From Mycobacterium sp. 852014-52450_SCH5900713 (GTDB lineage: Bacteria > Actinomycetota > Actinomycetes > Mycobacteriales > Mycobacteriaceae): a stretch of DNA of 64,000 nt. Below are positions 30,195 through 40,188 of the stretch, piece after piece. The translations under genes were made by a program, and so were the position numbers. Every line of letters begins with the position of its first letter. Position 1 is the first letter of the stretch. The notes under the pieces are model-generated. The model did not search any database. It was not told where the DNA came from and saw only the letters and a program-made list of their open reading frames with translations. The stretch lies in NCBI RefSeq assembly GCF_001667075.1, contig NZ_LZIL01000006.1:1-64000 (forward strand), written 5' to 3'.

Positions 30195-30207
30195 CTACCG
30201 CTGGTAG
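30195..30207. promoter_or_regulatory. CTACC-GCT-GGTAG inverted repeat at HxlR promoter
   Basis: 5-bp inverted repeat around a 3-nt centre overlapping the TAGTCT -10 box (30205-30210) of the HxlR gene. Upstream, AATAGACAAA (30155-30164 region) and TGATAGAAAA (30178-30187 region) are related direct copies that may be further HxlR contacts. Confidence 0.45.
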
Positions 30208-30210
30208 TCT
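30205..30210 (+). promoter_or_regulatory. TAGTCT -10 box, leaderless start of HxlR gene
   Basis: TANNNT box with 6 nt (GGCCTG) before GTG 30217. Confidence 0.65.
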
Positions 30211-30216
30211 GGCCTG

Positions 30217-30858
30217 GTGGCGACCCGCAGGACCTACAACCAGAACTGCCCGATAGCCCTCGGGCTCGACGTGTTGGGCGAGCGCTGGACGCTGCTGATC
30301 CTGCGCGAGCTGGTCGGCGGCCCCCGACGCTACGGGGACCTGCGCGCCGAGTTGCCCGGCATCGCAACGAATCTGCTGGCCGAGCGGCTCAAAGAATTGC
30401 AGGACGCGGGAGTCGTCGACCGCGCCGACCTGCCGGCCCCGATCGGCCGGACCGTCTACACCCTCAGTGACATGGGCTGGCAGCGGGCGTTGCCCGTCTT
30501 GAGAAGCGTCGCGTTGTTCGGCCTGGACCGGTTGGACCCGGTTGGCGGCGGCGCGGTGTCACCGCTCAACGGGTTTTTGGCCGGCATCCTGCTCGGCTTC
30601 GACTCGGGCAAGGCGGCGGGGTTGGAGGCGACGTGCCGGGCCGAGATCGACGGCCGGCGATTCGACTTCGCGGTGACCCAAGGCCGCCTAGCCGGTGGTC
30701 ACGGTGAACCTTCGGTGACGATCACCGCCGGTGCGGCGGATCTGGTGACCGCCCGCCTGGGCGCGAGCGAGGCCAAGCGCGCGGCGGCGCTGCGGCGAAT
30801 CACCGTGACGGGCGACCCGGCATCCGTCGACGCGGTGCGGGCGGCCTTCTCGCTGTAG
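30217..30858 (+). CDS. HxlR-family regulator with C-terminal extra domain
   Basis: 213-aa protein. Residues 1-100 form an HxlR winged helix: Cys11 in NQNCPIALGLDVLGERWTLLILRELVGGP, then RYGDLRAELPGIATNLLAERLKEL and the wing. HxlR proteins often sense electrophiles, quinones or oxidation through such an N-terminal Cys. Residues about 110-213 add an alpha/beta domain of sterol-carrier (SCP2)-like appearance (RFDFAVTQGRLAGGHGEPSVTI), which could bind a lipophilic ligand. Divergent from the exporter operon, its likely target. Confidence 0.88.
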   Translation: MATRRTYNQNCPIALGLDVLGERWTLLILRELVGGPRRYGDLRAELPGIATNLLAERLKELQDAGVVDRADLPAPIGRTVYTLSDMGWQRALPVLRSVALFGLDRLDPVGGGAVSPLNGFLAGILLGFDSGKAAGLEATCRAEIDGRRFDFAVTQGRLAGGHGEPSVTITAGAADLVTARLGASEAKRAAALRRITVTGDPASVDAVRAAFSL

Positions 30859-30861
30859 GCC

Positions 30862-31515
30862 TCAACCCGGGCGGTCGAGCAGGGCGTCGGTCAGCGCCTG
30901 GGCGATGAACTTGCCGTAGCGGGTTGCCGACCAGCCGCGTTCGAGGACGAGGAGCTCGTACAGCTCGGGTGCGTGGTACGTCCACAGAACATCGCGCGCC
31001 TCTCTCGGGCTGACCCGCAGCTGTCCGGTCCGGGTGAGATCGGAGGCGAACATCGTCATGCCGGTCAGGGTCTCGCCCCTGATCTGCTTCCACACCTCCG
31101 CGGCGTCCGGGGACGAGGCGGCGCCGTCGCGCGCGAGCAGCTGGACCGGTGCGCTGCGCGGCATGCTGGAGGCCAGGTGCTTGGCGTAGAGCCTCAGCTT
31201 GTCGGCGGCCTCGGCCGCGTTGGCCACGTTCTGGATGACGTCTCGCTCGACCATCGGAATCGGTTGGTCGTCGCCGGCCACGGACACATCGAAAAGCGCC
31301 TTCAGTAGGCCGGCCTTGGTCGTGAACGCCTTGTACACCGTTTCGACCGATACGCCGGCGTCCCGCGCGATCTCGGCGATGGTCGTCACCGCATAGCCCT
31401 GGGCGAGAAACCGCCGCCGGGCGGCCACGAGCACCGCATGGCGGTTGTGCTGGGCCTGTTGGCGGCGACGGGTCGAGTCGTAGCGGCGCGGAGATTGATC
31501 CTTGACAGCTGCCAT
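30862..31515 (-). CDS. TetR-family regulator
   Basis: 217-aa TetR protein: helix-turn-helix TTIAEIARDAGVSVETVYKAF (about residues 44-64) and a C-terminal ligand/dimer domain. ATG 31515 (MAAVKDQ) is chosen; the frame is open to 31653 but the extension covers the promoter and the neighbour's 5' end. Divergent from the flavin enzyme at 31578 with a perfect palindrome between them. Its stop lies 3 bp from that of the HxlR gene. Confidence 0.9.
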   Translation of the reverse strand: MAAVKDQSPRRYDSTRRRQQAQHNRHAVLVAARRRFLAQGYAVTTIAEIARDAGVSVETVYKAFTTKAGLLKALFDVSVAGDDQPIPMVERDVIQNVANAAEAADKLRLYAKHLASSMPRSAPVQLLARDGAASSPDAAEVWKQIRGETLTGMTMFASDLTRTGQLRVSPREARDVLWTYHAPELYELLVLERGWSATRYGKFIAQALTDALLDRPG

Positions 31516-31542
31516 GATTTGAATACATGCTCCTATATCTAT

Positions 31543-31556
31543 TACAGTCAACTGTA
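31543..31556. promoter_or_regulatory. Palindromic candidate TetR operator
   Basis: Perfect palindrome TACAGT-CA-ACTGTA in the 62-bp region between tetR and the flavin enzyme. It contains a minus-strand -35-like TTGACT, so binding would repress tetR, and lies 22 bp before the plus-strand start, where it could also repress the enzyme gene. Confidence 0.7.
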
Positions 31557-31577
31557 TCAAAAGAAAGGGAGCGTGGC

Positions 31578-32783
31578 ATGACATCCGCAACACGCCCCGC
31601 CGCCGCCCTGTCGGCCGGCGACCATCCGGCGGCCGTAGCACAGGCTTTGGCACCCGAGATCAGTCGGCGCGCCGACGACGCCGAGGCGCTCGGCACCTTG
31701 CCGCTCGATCTGGTCGAACGGCTGCGCGAGGCCGGCATCTTCCGTGCCCTTCAACCGCGCTCGCTCGGCGGATTCGAACTGCCCCCGATCGACTTCATTC
31801 GCATGATCGAGGAACTGGCGCGTGCCGACGGTTCGACGGGCTGGGTCGCGGCCATCGGTGCCGGCGCGCCCGCGTTCACCGCATGGCTCGAACCCGCCGT
31901 CGCCACAGCGCTTTTCGGCTCGGAATCCGACTTCTTGGCGGCCACGGTCTTCGCCCCCACCGGGCGTGCCGTCCCGGATGGCCGCGGGCGGTTCGGCGTC
32001 GACGGCCGGTGGCCCTTTGCCAGCGGTTGTCGCCACGCCGAATGGATGCTGGCCGGGATGTTCGTCTTCGAGGGTGCGGACGGTCGGGCCCCGCGCATGA
32101 TCGCCGACCAGGGCCCGGACTGGCGGCTCGGTTTCTTTCCGCGCGCCGACGCCGAGATCGTCGACAACTGGGACGTCCTGGGGCTGCGCGCCACCGGCAG
32201 CAACGACGTGGTCGCGCGGGATCTGCACATTGCCGAAGAGCACACCATCAGTCCGTTCTTCGCCTCGGCGCGCCAGGACGGGCCGTTGTGGAGACTGCCC
32301 TTCTTCACGCTGGTGGGAGTGGGCCTGGTCGGCGTTCCGCTCGGGATCGCGCGACGCGCACTCGACGAATTCACCGACCTCGCGACGACCAAGACGCGGG
32401 CCGGCACCTTCGAGCCGCTCGCTGGGGACCCCGCCGCCCAAGTCGAGTTCGCCCGTGCCGAAGCCGGTTTAAGGTCGGCGCGGGCGTTCGTTCTCGACGA
32501 GGCGGGTGGCTTGTGGGAAACCGCCCTTGCCGGTGACCCGCCGTCGCTGCAGCAGCGCGCCGGCTTCCAGCTGGCCGCCCAACAGGCGATGCGTGCGGCT
32601 CGTCAAGTGGTCGACGCGACGTTCGGCCTGACCGGAGCGGGCGCGGTGCACGCGAGCCATCCGCTGCAACGCTGCTTCCGGGATCTACACACCGCCGGTC
32701 AGCACGTGTACTTCAGCCCGTCCGCCCTGAAGCGGTACGCCGGGACCCGCTTCGGCATTACCCAGCCGACTCATCTGATGTGA
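31578..32783 (+). CDS. Acyl-CoA dehydrogenase-like flavin monooxygenase
   Basis: 401-aa acyl-CoA-dehydrogenase-fold protein of the two-component flavin monooxygenase branch (HsaA, DszC, HpaB-like relatives). N-terminal helices with [25 protein letters not shown], central beta domain with [14 protein letters not shown], and [13 protein letters not shown] before the C-terminal helical domain (type-2). The ADH-type catalytic Glu context is not evident, favouring hydroxylation or desulfurisation with reduced flavin from a separate reductase, none of which is encoded nearby. ATG 31578 has GAAAGGGAG upstream. Controlled probably by the divergent TetR. Confidence 0.85.
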   Translation: MTSATRPAAALSAGDHPAAVAQALAPEISRRADDAEALGTLPLDLVERLREAGIFRALQPRSLGGFELPPIDFIRMIEELARADGSTGWVAAIGAGAPAFTAWLEPAVATALFGSESDFLAATVFAPTGRAVPDGRGRFGVDGRWPFASGCRHAEWMLAGMFVFEGADGRAPRMIADQGPDWRLGFFPRADAEIVDNWDVLGLRATGSNDVVARDLHIAEEHTISPFFASARQDGPLWRLPFFTLVGVGLVGVPLGIARRALDEFTDLATTKTRAGTFEPLAGDPAAQVEFARAEAGLRSARAFVLDEAGGLWETALAGDPPSLQQRAGFQLAAQQAMRAARQVVDATFGLTGAGAVHASHPLQRCFRDLHTAGQHVYFSPSALKRYAGTRFGITQPTHLM

Positions 32784-32795
32784 GGGCGCGGCCAC

Positions 32796-32801
32796 TAAGC
32801 T
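32796..32801 (+). promoter_or_regulatory. TAAGCT -10 box, leaderless start of guaA
   Basis: TANNNT box with 7 nt (GGCTGCC) before GTG 32809, in only 25 bp of intergenic DNA. Confidence 0.7.
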
Positions 32802-32808
32802 GGCTGCC

Positions 32809-34368
<1,560 letters not shown>

Positions 34369-34432
34369 CCGGTGGGCGGGTAAGCGCCGCCACATCACAC
34401 CCATCCGCCCCACCGGTATCGATCGCATAAAG

Positions 34433-34475
34433 CCGCCCCTCCCGTTTCTTGACGGTTGTCGGAGGGCGGGTGTTT
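34433..34475 (+). terminator. Hairpin downstream of guaA
   Basis: CCGCCCCTCC (34433-34442) can pair with GGAGGGCGG (34461-34469) with one bulged C, loop of 18 nt, then TGTTT. The loop and right arm also hold the predicted -35 region of imuA', so the terminator and next promoter overlap. Confidence 0.45.
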
Positions 34476-34478
34476 ACT
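34449..34478 (+). promoter_or_regulatory. Predicted imuA'-imuB promoter
   Basis: TTGACG (34449-34454), 18-nt spacer, TTTACT (34473-34478). The predicted start site falls at about 34485-34490, directly at the LexA box. Confidence 0.55.
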
Positions 34479-34487
34479 CTCAATCAG

Positions 34488-34503
34488 TCGAACATACTTT
34501 CGA
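34488..34503. promoter_or_regulatory. LexA (SOS) box of imuA'-imuB
   Basis: TCGAAC-ATAC-TTTCGA, one mismatch from the mycobacterial SOS consensus TCGAAC-N4-GTTCGA. Located just downstream of the -10 and 36 bp before the imuA' ATG. Confidence 0.88.
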
Positions 34504-34538
34504 AAATAGTCGTGCGGGAGTGGTGGTAGGAGGCGGTC

Positions 34539-35228
34539 ATGACTGCGGCTTTCGCCCCCGATCGCCCTCAGGAAAACCGGGCTGAGCAGCTCGAATCGTT
34601 GCGCCGGCGGATGGCCGTGATCACCGGGAAGGCGCCGGGGACCGCACCCGGCCACGCCTCTTGTGCCGACGACCTGCTGCCGGAATCGGAATCCCGGCTG
34701 GCGTTGCCGCCGTGGCTGGCGGAGTCGCTGCCGGCGCCCCTGCCGCGCGGGACGGTGGCGGTGCTCTCGGGCGCCCGGTCGCTGCTGCTTGCCATGGTGG
34801 CCGCGGTGACGGCGGCGGGCGGCAACGTGGCAATCGTCGGCCAGCCGGACATCGGGCTGCTGGCCGCCGCGGAGATGGGGGCGGATCTGAGCCGGGTTGC
34901 GGTGATACCGGATCCCGGAACCGATCCGGTGGAGGTGGCCGCGGTGCTCGTCGACGGTATGGATCTGGTGGTCCTCGGCCTGGGCGGGCGCCGGGTGCCG
35001 CAGACCCGGGCACGGGCGGTGGTGGCGCGGGCCCGCAGCAAGGGGTGCACGGTGTTGGTCACCGACGGCGACTGGCAGGGCGCGCCCACGCGGCTGGAGG
35101 CCCGGGTCTGCGGCTACGAGCTCACTTCGGGAAGTCGCCCTGGATTCGGGCGGATCAGCCGGGTGCGGCTGCAGGTCAGCGGGGTGTGTGCGGGACGACG
35201 GGTGACCGCCCGAGCGCGAGCCGGGTGA
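34539..35228 (+). CDS. imuA': Mutasome accessory protein ImuA'
   Basis: 229-aa RecA-fold-related protein equivalent to Rv3395c, required with ImuB and DnaE2 for damage-induced mutagenesis. A degenerate nucleotide-binding region ([18 protein letters not shown]) follows a variable N-terminus; no intact Walker A. ATG 34539 is preceded by AGGAGG. The gene is behind a LexA box and overlaps imuB by 4 bp (GTGA). Confidence 0.93.
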   Translation: MTAAFAPDRPQENRAEQLESLRRRMAVITGKAPGTAPGHASCADDLLPESESRLALPPWLAESLPAPLPRGTVAVLSGARSLLLAMVAAVTAAGGNVAIVGQPDIGLLAAAEMGADLSRVAVIPDPGTDPVEVAAVLVDGMDLVVLGLGGRRVPQTRARAVVARARSKGCTVLVTDGDWQGAPTRLEARVCGYELTSGSRPGFGRISRVRLQVSGVCAGRRVTARARAG

Positions 35229-36808
35229 GTTTTAAAGTGGCTTCCCGGGTGCTGGCCATCTGGTGCATGGACTGGCCCGCGGTCGCGGCGGCCGCGGCCG
35301 TGGGTCTGCCCGCGACCGCCCCGGTGGCGGTCACACTGGCCAACCGGGTGATCGCCTGCTCGGCGGCCGCCCGTGCGGCGGGAGTGCGCCGGGGGCTGCG
35401 GCGCCGGGAGGCGGCGGCCCGGTGCCCGCAGCTGCACGTTGGCGCCGCCGACGCGGACCGCGACGCCCGCTTCTTCGAGGGGGTCGTTGCGGCGGTGGAC
35501 GACCTGGTGCCGCGCGCCGAGGTGCTGCGGCCCGGGCTCTTGGTGTTGCCGGTACGCGGGGCGGCCCGCTATTTCGGCTCCGAGGCTGATGCCGCCGAGC
35601 GGCTGATCGACGCGGTGGCTGTGAGTTCAGCGGCCGGCGCCGAGTGCCAGGTCGGGATCGCCGACCAGTTGTCCACCGCGGTCTTCGCCGCGCGGGCGGG
35701 CCGGATTGTCCCGCCGGGCGGCGACGCGAAGTTTCTGTCGGTGCTCTCGATCCGCCAGCTCGCCACCGAGCCCAGCCTGTGCGGCCCGGGGCGGGAAGAG
35801 TTGACGGACCTGTTGTGGCGGATGGGAATTCGCACCGTCGGGCAGTTCGCCGCGCTGTCGGCCACCGACGTGGCGTCCCGGTTCGGCGCCGACGGGGTGA
35901 CCGCGCACCGGTTGGCCCGCGGCGAACCCGAACGGGGGCCGTCCGGCCGGGAGCCGCCGGAGGAGCTGGAGGCCGTGCTGGACTGCGACCCGCCGATCGA
36001 CCGGGTCGACGCCGCAGCCTTCGCCGGGCGCTCGCTGGCCGCCGCGCTGCACCGGACGCTGATGGCCGCCGGGGTGGGCTGCACCCGGCTGGCCATTCAC
36101 GCCGTCACCGCCAACGGCGAAGAACTGCAACGGGTGTGGCGGTGCGCCGAGCCGTTGACCGAGGACGCCACCGCCGACCGGGTGCGTTGGCAACTGGACG
36201 GCTGGTTGAGCAGCCGGACCGCGCGCAACCCCCGCCCGACGGCCGCGGTGACGCTGTTGCGGCTGCAGGCCGTCGAGGTGGTGTCGGCGGGGGCGCTGCA
36301 GTTGCCGCTGTGGGGCGGGCTGGGCGAGGAGGACCGGCTGCGGGCCCGCCGGGCCCTGGTGCGGGTGCAGGGCCTGCTCGGCCCGGAGGCGGTGCGGGTG
36401 CCGGTGCTGTCCGGCGGGCGCGGGCCGGCCGAACGCATCACGTTGACCCCGCTGGGTGACGAACCGGTTCCGCGGGCGGACCCGGGTCTGCCGTGGCCCG
36501 GCCGGCTGCCCGAGCCGGCACCGGCGGTACTGCTCGACGATCCGGTGGAAATGCTTGACGCCCAAGGGAACCCGGTACGGGTGACGAGTCGGGGGCTGTT
36601 CTCCGCCGACCCGGCGCGGCTGACCGTGCACGGCCGGGACGAGCGGCTGGACTGGTGGGCCGGGCCGTGGCCGGTCGACGAGCGGTGGTGGGATCCCGAC
36701 GTCGGAAAGGGCCGAACCGCCCGCGCGCAGGTCCTGCTGGAGGGCGAGCGGGCGTTTCTGCTGTGCTATCGCCAGCGGCGCTGGTACCTCGAGGGCAGCT
36801 ACGAGTAA
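35225..36808 (+). CDS. imuB: Y-family polymerase-like mutasome hub ImuB
   Basis: 527-aa Y-family DNA-polymerase homologue that lacks polymerase activity and links DnaE2, ImuA' and the beta clamp. In the first catalytic motif the usual Asp is Cys ([10 protein letters not shown], near residue 14). The helix-hairpin-helix region ([26 protein letters not shown]) is kept, and a clamp-binding QLPLWG motif lies near residue 358. GTG 35225 overlaps the imuA' stop; the in-frame GTG 35237 gives the ASRVLAIW start used in annotated orthologues and is an equal candidate. Confidence 0.94.
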   Translation: MSFKVASRVLAIWCMDWPAVAAAAAVGLPATAPVAVTLANRVIACSAAARAAGVRRGLRRREAAARCPQLHVGAADADRDARFFEGVVAAVDDLVPRAEVLRPGLLVLPVRGAARYFGSEADAAERLIDAVAVSSAAGAECQVGIADQLSTAVFAARAGRIVPPGGDAKFLSVLSIRQLATEPSLCGPGREELTDLLWRMGIRTVGQFAALSATDVASRFGADGVTAHRLARGEPERGPSGREPPEELEAVLDCDPPIDRVDAAAFAGRSLAAALHRTLMAAGVGCTRLAIHAVTANGEELQRVWRCAEPLTEDATADRVRWQLDGWLSSRTARNPRPTAAVTLLRLQAVEVVSAGALQLPLWGGLGEEDRLRARRALVRVQGLLGPEAVRVPVLSGGRGPAERITLTPLGDEPVPRADPGLPWPGRLPEPAPAVLLDDPVEMLDAQGNPVRVTSRGLFSADPARLTVHGRDERLDWWAGPWPVDERWWDPDVGKGRTARAQVLLEGERAFLLCYRQRRWYLEGSYE

Positions 36809-36903
36809 TGATGCTTATCCCTAGTCACTGCATCGTCCTCGCCGGTATCGATGCCGAAGCAAACGGGAGACTTCACTGTTTCCGGGATGCTCAAATCGGC
36901 GAC

Positions 36904-36909
36904 TAGGCT
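36904..36909 (+). promoter_or_regulatory. TAGGCT -10 box, leaderless start of cmaA1
   Basis: TANNNT box with 6 nt (GTCACA) before ATG 36916. Confidence 0.7.
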
Positions 36910-36915
36910 GTCACA

Positions 36916-37803
36916 ATGCCTACGACGTCGGAGCCCCCCGAGGGTACTGATTTAACGCCGCACTTCGACGATGTGCAGGCCCACTACGATTTGTCGGACG
37001 AATTCTTCAGGCTTTTCCTCGACCCGACCCAGACGTACAGCTGCGCCTACTTCGAGCGCGACGACATGACGCTGGAAGAGGCGCAGATCGCCAAGATCGA
37101 CCTCGCCCTCGGCAAACTTGGGTTGCAACCGGGCATGACGTTGCTCGACGTCGGCTGCGGTTGGGGCGCCACCATGATGCGCGCCCTCGAAAAGTACGAC
37201 GTCAACGTCGTCGGCCTCACCCTGAGCCGCAACCAGGCCAATCACGTCGAGCAGCTGATCGCCCAATCCGATAGCCCACGTTCCGCGAGGATTCTGCTGC
37301 GAGGCTGGGAGCAGTTCGACGAGCCCGTCGACCGGATTGTCAGCATCGGCGCCTTTGAACACTTCGGGCACGACCGCTACGACGCGTTCTTCACCCTGGC
37401 GCATGACCTGCTGCCCGCAGACGGGATCATGCTGCTGCACACCATCACCGGGCTGCATCCGACGGAGATGGTCGAACGCGGCATGCCCATGTCGTTCGCA
37501 TTCGCCCGATTCGTCAAATTTATTGTCACCGAGATCTTCCCGGGCGGGCGGCTTCCCTCGATACCGATGGTGCAAGAACGCGCCACCGCGAATGGCTTCA
37601 CGGTAAGTCGCGTCCAGTCGCTGCAACCGCACTACGCGAAGACGCTCGACATCTGGTCTGCCGCACTGCAAGCCCACAAGGACCAGGCCATCGCGCTGCA
37701 ATCCGAGGAAGTCTACGAGCGGTACATGAAATACCTGACCGGCTGCGCCGAGATGTTCCGTATCGGATACATCGACGTCAATCAGTTCACGTTGCAGAAA
37801 TGA
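36916..37803 (+). CDS. cmaA1: Cyclopropane mycolic acid synthase (CmaA1-like)
   Basis: 295-aa SAM-dependent methyltransferase of the mycolic acid cyclopropane synthase family, very close to CmaA1 (Rv3392c) of M. tuberculosis, which cyclopropanates the distal double bond of meromycolates. YDLSDEFFRLFLDPTQTYSCAYF near the N-terminus and the SAM motif LDVGCGWG at 77-84 are diagnostic, as is the FEHFGHDRYDAFF active-site segment. Paralogues in this family differ in product, so the exact modification is inferred from position beside imuB and overall similarity. Leaderless start. Confidence 0.93.
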   Translation: MPTTSEPPEGTDLTPHFDDVQAHYDLSDEFFRLFLDPTQTYSCAYFERDDMTLEEAQIAKIDLALGKLGLQPGMTLLDVGCGWGATMMRALEKYDVNVVGLTLSRNQANHVEQLIAQSDSPRSARILLRGWEQFDEPVDRIVSIGAFEHFGHDRYDAFFTLAHDLLPADGIMLLHTITGLHPTEMVERGMPMSFAFARFVKFIVTEIFPGGRLPSIPMVQERATANGFTVSRVQSLQPHYAKTLDIWSAALQAHKDQAIALQSEEVYERYMKYLTGCAEMFRIGYIDVNQFTLQK

Positions 37804-37894
37804 CGTTCATGCACGGCGGGCGCCCAGGCGGACCGGCCGCCGGTGCCATGACCGTGGCCGTCACCCACACCCACCGGTGCGAACGACTCGCGCC

Positions 37895-38353
37895 CTAGGA
37901 CGGCTCGGCGCGGACCGCCTGCGCCTGCGCCATCAGCGGGCCACCGCCGGGCAGCGCACCCACGACCGTGCGGGCCAACCGATCGCGCCCGCGAACGCCG
38001 TCCGTCCTGGCCTTGCCCGCCCGCAGGTGGCGCCAGCCCAGGCCCGCCCACGACGCCGCGACGGCGGCGTCGGTCACCCCGCCGCGCGCCCGGCGCCGAT
38101 CGACCACCGCCAGGCCGAGAGCGGTGATCGAGTGCACCGTGTCGACCCAGACGCCGGCGGCCAGCACCTCCGGGCCGGGGTTGATGCCCGACAGCAGCGC
38201 CTGGGCGAGGTGACGCGCGCCCAGGATCCGGGTGACGACGAGCGCCTTGCCGTCGACCTGCACCCCGTGGATGTGGTTCAGCACCTCCGACGGGGCGGCC
38301 AGCAGCACGGTGCCCCATCCCGCGCGCAGAACCTCGATGAAACGAATCTTCAT
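37895..38353 (-). CDS. Conserved protein of unknown function
   Basis: 152-aa protein beginning MKIRFIEVLRAGWG. Two moderately hydrophobic segments (about residues 8-22 and 62-82) suggest membrane association; a basic stretch (DRRRARGG) follows. No family is recognised. ATG 38353 overlaps the iunH stop (ATGA), making it the last gene of the lpqD-acrA1-dioxygenase-iunH operon. Convergent with cmaA1 across 91 bp. Confidence 0.75.
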   Translation of the reverse strand: MKIRFIEVLRAGWGTVLLAAPSEVLNHIHGVQVDGKALVVTRILGARHLAQALLSGINPGPEVLAAGVWVDTVHSITALGLAVVDRRRARGGVTDAAVAASWAGLGWRHLRAGKARTDGVRGRDRLARTVVGALPGGGPLMAQAQAVRAEPS

Positions 38354-39381
38354 GGCGTACAGGGTAACCGGCGCGCAAACGGTCCAACCCGCTCGATGAA
38401 ACGGTCGAAGAAGGCCGCCGCGTCCACGTCGATCCCGATCAGCGCATTCGGTTCCCGCCGCCCCGACCAGTCGGTCACCGTCATGGCGCGGGTCAGGGTC
38501 CCCGTCAGCTCGATGTCGACCGTCGCGGGCCGGGTGGTGACCAGCCCGGGGTCCAGCGCCACGGCGGCGGCCAGCGGATCGTGCAGATGTGCCTGGTATC
38601 CGTGGCCGATGTCGTGGTAGGCCTCCAGGTAGAACCGCATCGCGTCCTCGATCACCCGGATCAACGGGTTGGACGCCGTCGACCGGGTGCCGGGCTCGTC
38701 GTCCGCGCTCATCGGCGTGGCCGTCGACCCCGCGGCATCCGCCAACCTGGCGAGGTGATCGGGCGTCATCGCCACCTTGCGGGTCAGGTCCAGGCCGCAT
38801 AGGACCGGAAGACGCTCTTGGCCAACGGTTTCGGGGTCCCAGGCCGCCAGTACCTCGGCCGCGGCCTCGGGGTCCACGCTGATGTTCCATTCGGCCACCG
38901 CGGTGGTATTGCCTCGGTGATCGTAGGAACCGCCCATGATGACCAGGCGGCGCAGCAGCGTCGGCAATGCCGGTTCGGCGCGCAGCGCCAGCGCCAGATT
39001 GGTCAGCGGGCCGGTCGCCACGCCGATGAGCTCACCGGGAAAGGCGCGCGCGGCGCGCACCCAGGCGGTCGCCGAGTCGTGGTCGGTGAGGCGACGATCC
39101 GTGGACGGCAGGTCGGCATAACCCAATCCCCTGGGGCCGTGGACCTTTGACGGCAGGCGCATCGGCCCGGTCAGGGTCTCCTTGGAGCCCTTGGAGACCG
39201 GCACGCCGGTGACGCCGCACAGCTCGAGCAGGCCCAGGTTGTTCTGGCAAACCTGCTGCACCCCAACGTTTCCCCCGGTGGAGGCGATGCCGACCACATC
39301 AGCGTCCGGGCTGGCGAACAGATACATCAACGCAAGCGCGTCGTCGACGCCGGTGTCGACGTCGACGAAAACTGGGGCCAC
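38350..39381 (-). CDS. iunH: Inosine-uridine preferring nucleoside hydrolase
   Basis: 343-aa nucleoside hydrolase cleaving ribonucleosides to base and ribose; H37Rv counterpart Rv3393. The calcium-binding Asp cluster DVDTGVDDA is at residues 7-15; the conserved His context and VIMGGSYDHRGNTT are present. The frame is open to 39576, but GTG 39381 (APVFVDVDTG) matches the family's short N-terminus and lies 20 bp after the upstream gene. A purine-salvage role fits the gua genes elsewhere in the window only loosely. Confidence 0.92.
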   Translation of the reverse strand: MAPVFVDVDTGVDDALALMYLFASPDADVVGIASTGGNVGVQQVCQNNLGLLELCGVTGVPVSKGSKETLTGPMRLPSKVHGPRGLGYADLPSTDRRLTDHDSATAWVRAARAFPGELIGVATGPLTNLALALRAEPALPTLLRRLVIMGGSYDHRGNTTAVAEWNISVDPEAAAEVLAAWDPETVGQERLPVLCGLDLTRKVAMTPDHLARLADAAGSTATPMSADDEPGTRSTASNPLIRVIEDAMRFYLEAYHDIGHGYQAHLHDPLAAAVALDPGLVTTRPATVDIELTGTLTRAMTVTDWSGRREPNALIGIDVDAAAFFDRFIERVGPFARRLPCTP

Positions 39382-39401
39382 CGCCGCAACGATACCGACG
39401 C

Positions 39402-40145
39402 TTACCGCCAGCCCGAGGCGAAGGTGATCACCAGGACGTCGCGCTGCGCCGGGCCCGAGCCGTCGATGGGCCGGATCGGGGAGACGCCGTGCAGGGTGCG
39501 GCGGTCGTCGCCCAGCATCAGCGTGCCGGGTTCGGCCAGCGTCGTCGCCAGCAGCTGCCTGCCGTCCAGGTCGCACACCGTGCTTTCGCCGCCGATGGCG
39601 TTGCGCCGTCCGACCAGCAGCGAGGTGACCAGCGTGACGCCGTCGCGGTGCATGCCCTCTGGCGTCGGATGCGCGCCCTCGTCCGTCGACGACCGGGTGC
39701 GGAACGGATGCACCTTGACGTTCCAGTCCGCCACATCGTCGAGCGCCGAGGCGACCCGGGCCAGCAGTCCTATCACCTTGTGCAACAAAGGGTCCCGGGC
39801 GAACGCGTCGGTCAGCGGCTCGAAGTCGCGGCCCCTGCCGATGTAGAGCGGGTTGGAGTCCTCCGGCTGCACGAACGCGCGCCTAGGCATCGGGCGCAGC
39901 CGGCCATCGCGAAACGAGTACTGCCCGTAGCGGCGCAGCCGCTGCACGCCAAGCTCCGCCGCGTAGGGGTCGGGGGCCAGATGCGGCCAGTGCCGGGCGA
40001 ACCGGGTCCATTCTTCGCGGCCCGCGCCCAGGCTTCGGGTCATGTCGAACGAGGACACCACCGCGGCGCCCGTCGTGGCGACCTGGCGGGCCGCGGCGGC
40101 CACCGGATCGGCGTCGGCCCGCTTCCCCGAAAGAGTCCGCGTCAT
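39402..40145 (-). CDS. 2-oxoglutarate/Fe(II) dioxygenase (2OG-Fe_Oxy_2 type)
   Basis: 247-aa non-haem iron dioxygenase resembling the family that includes L-isoleucine 4-hydroxylase. The facial triad is H166/D168 (GMHRDGV) with H219 (RRTLHGVSP) and an Arg downstream for 2-oxoglutarate. The substrate, possibly an amino acid or lipid, is unknown. ATG 40145 is chosen; an in-frame TTG at 40163 would add six residues. It sits between acrA1 and iunH in a leftward operon; I do not recall it at this place in H37Rv. Confidence 0.82.
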   Translation of the reverse strand: MTRTLSGKRADADPVAAAARQVATTGAAVVSSFDMTRSLGAGREEWTRFARHWPHLAPDPYAAELGVQRLRRYGQYSFRDGRLRPMPRRAFVQPEDSNPLYIGRGRDFEPLTDAFARDPLLHKVIGLLARVASALDDVADWNVKVHPFRTRSSTDEGAHPTPEGMHRDGVTLVTSLLVGRRNAIGGESTVCDLDGRQLLATTLAEPGTLMLGDDRRTLHGVSPIRPIDGSGPAQRDVLVITFASGWR

Positions 40146-40188
40146 CGCGCCGGAATACCGCAATCGGACGCGCCCGAAACGCGCTGAC

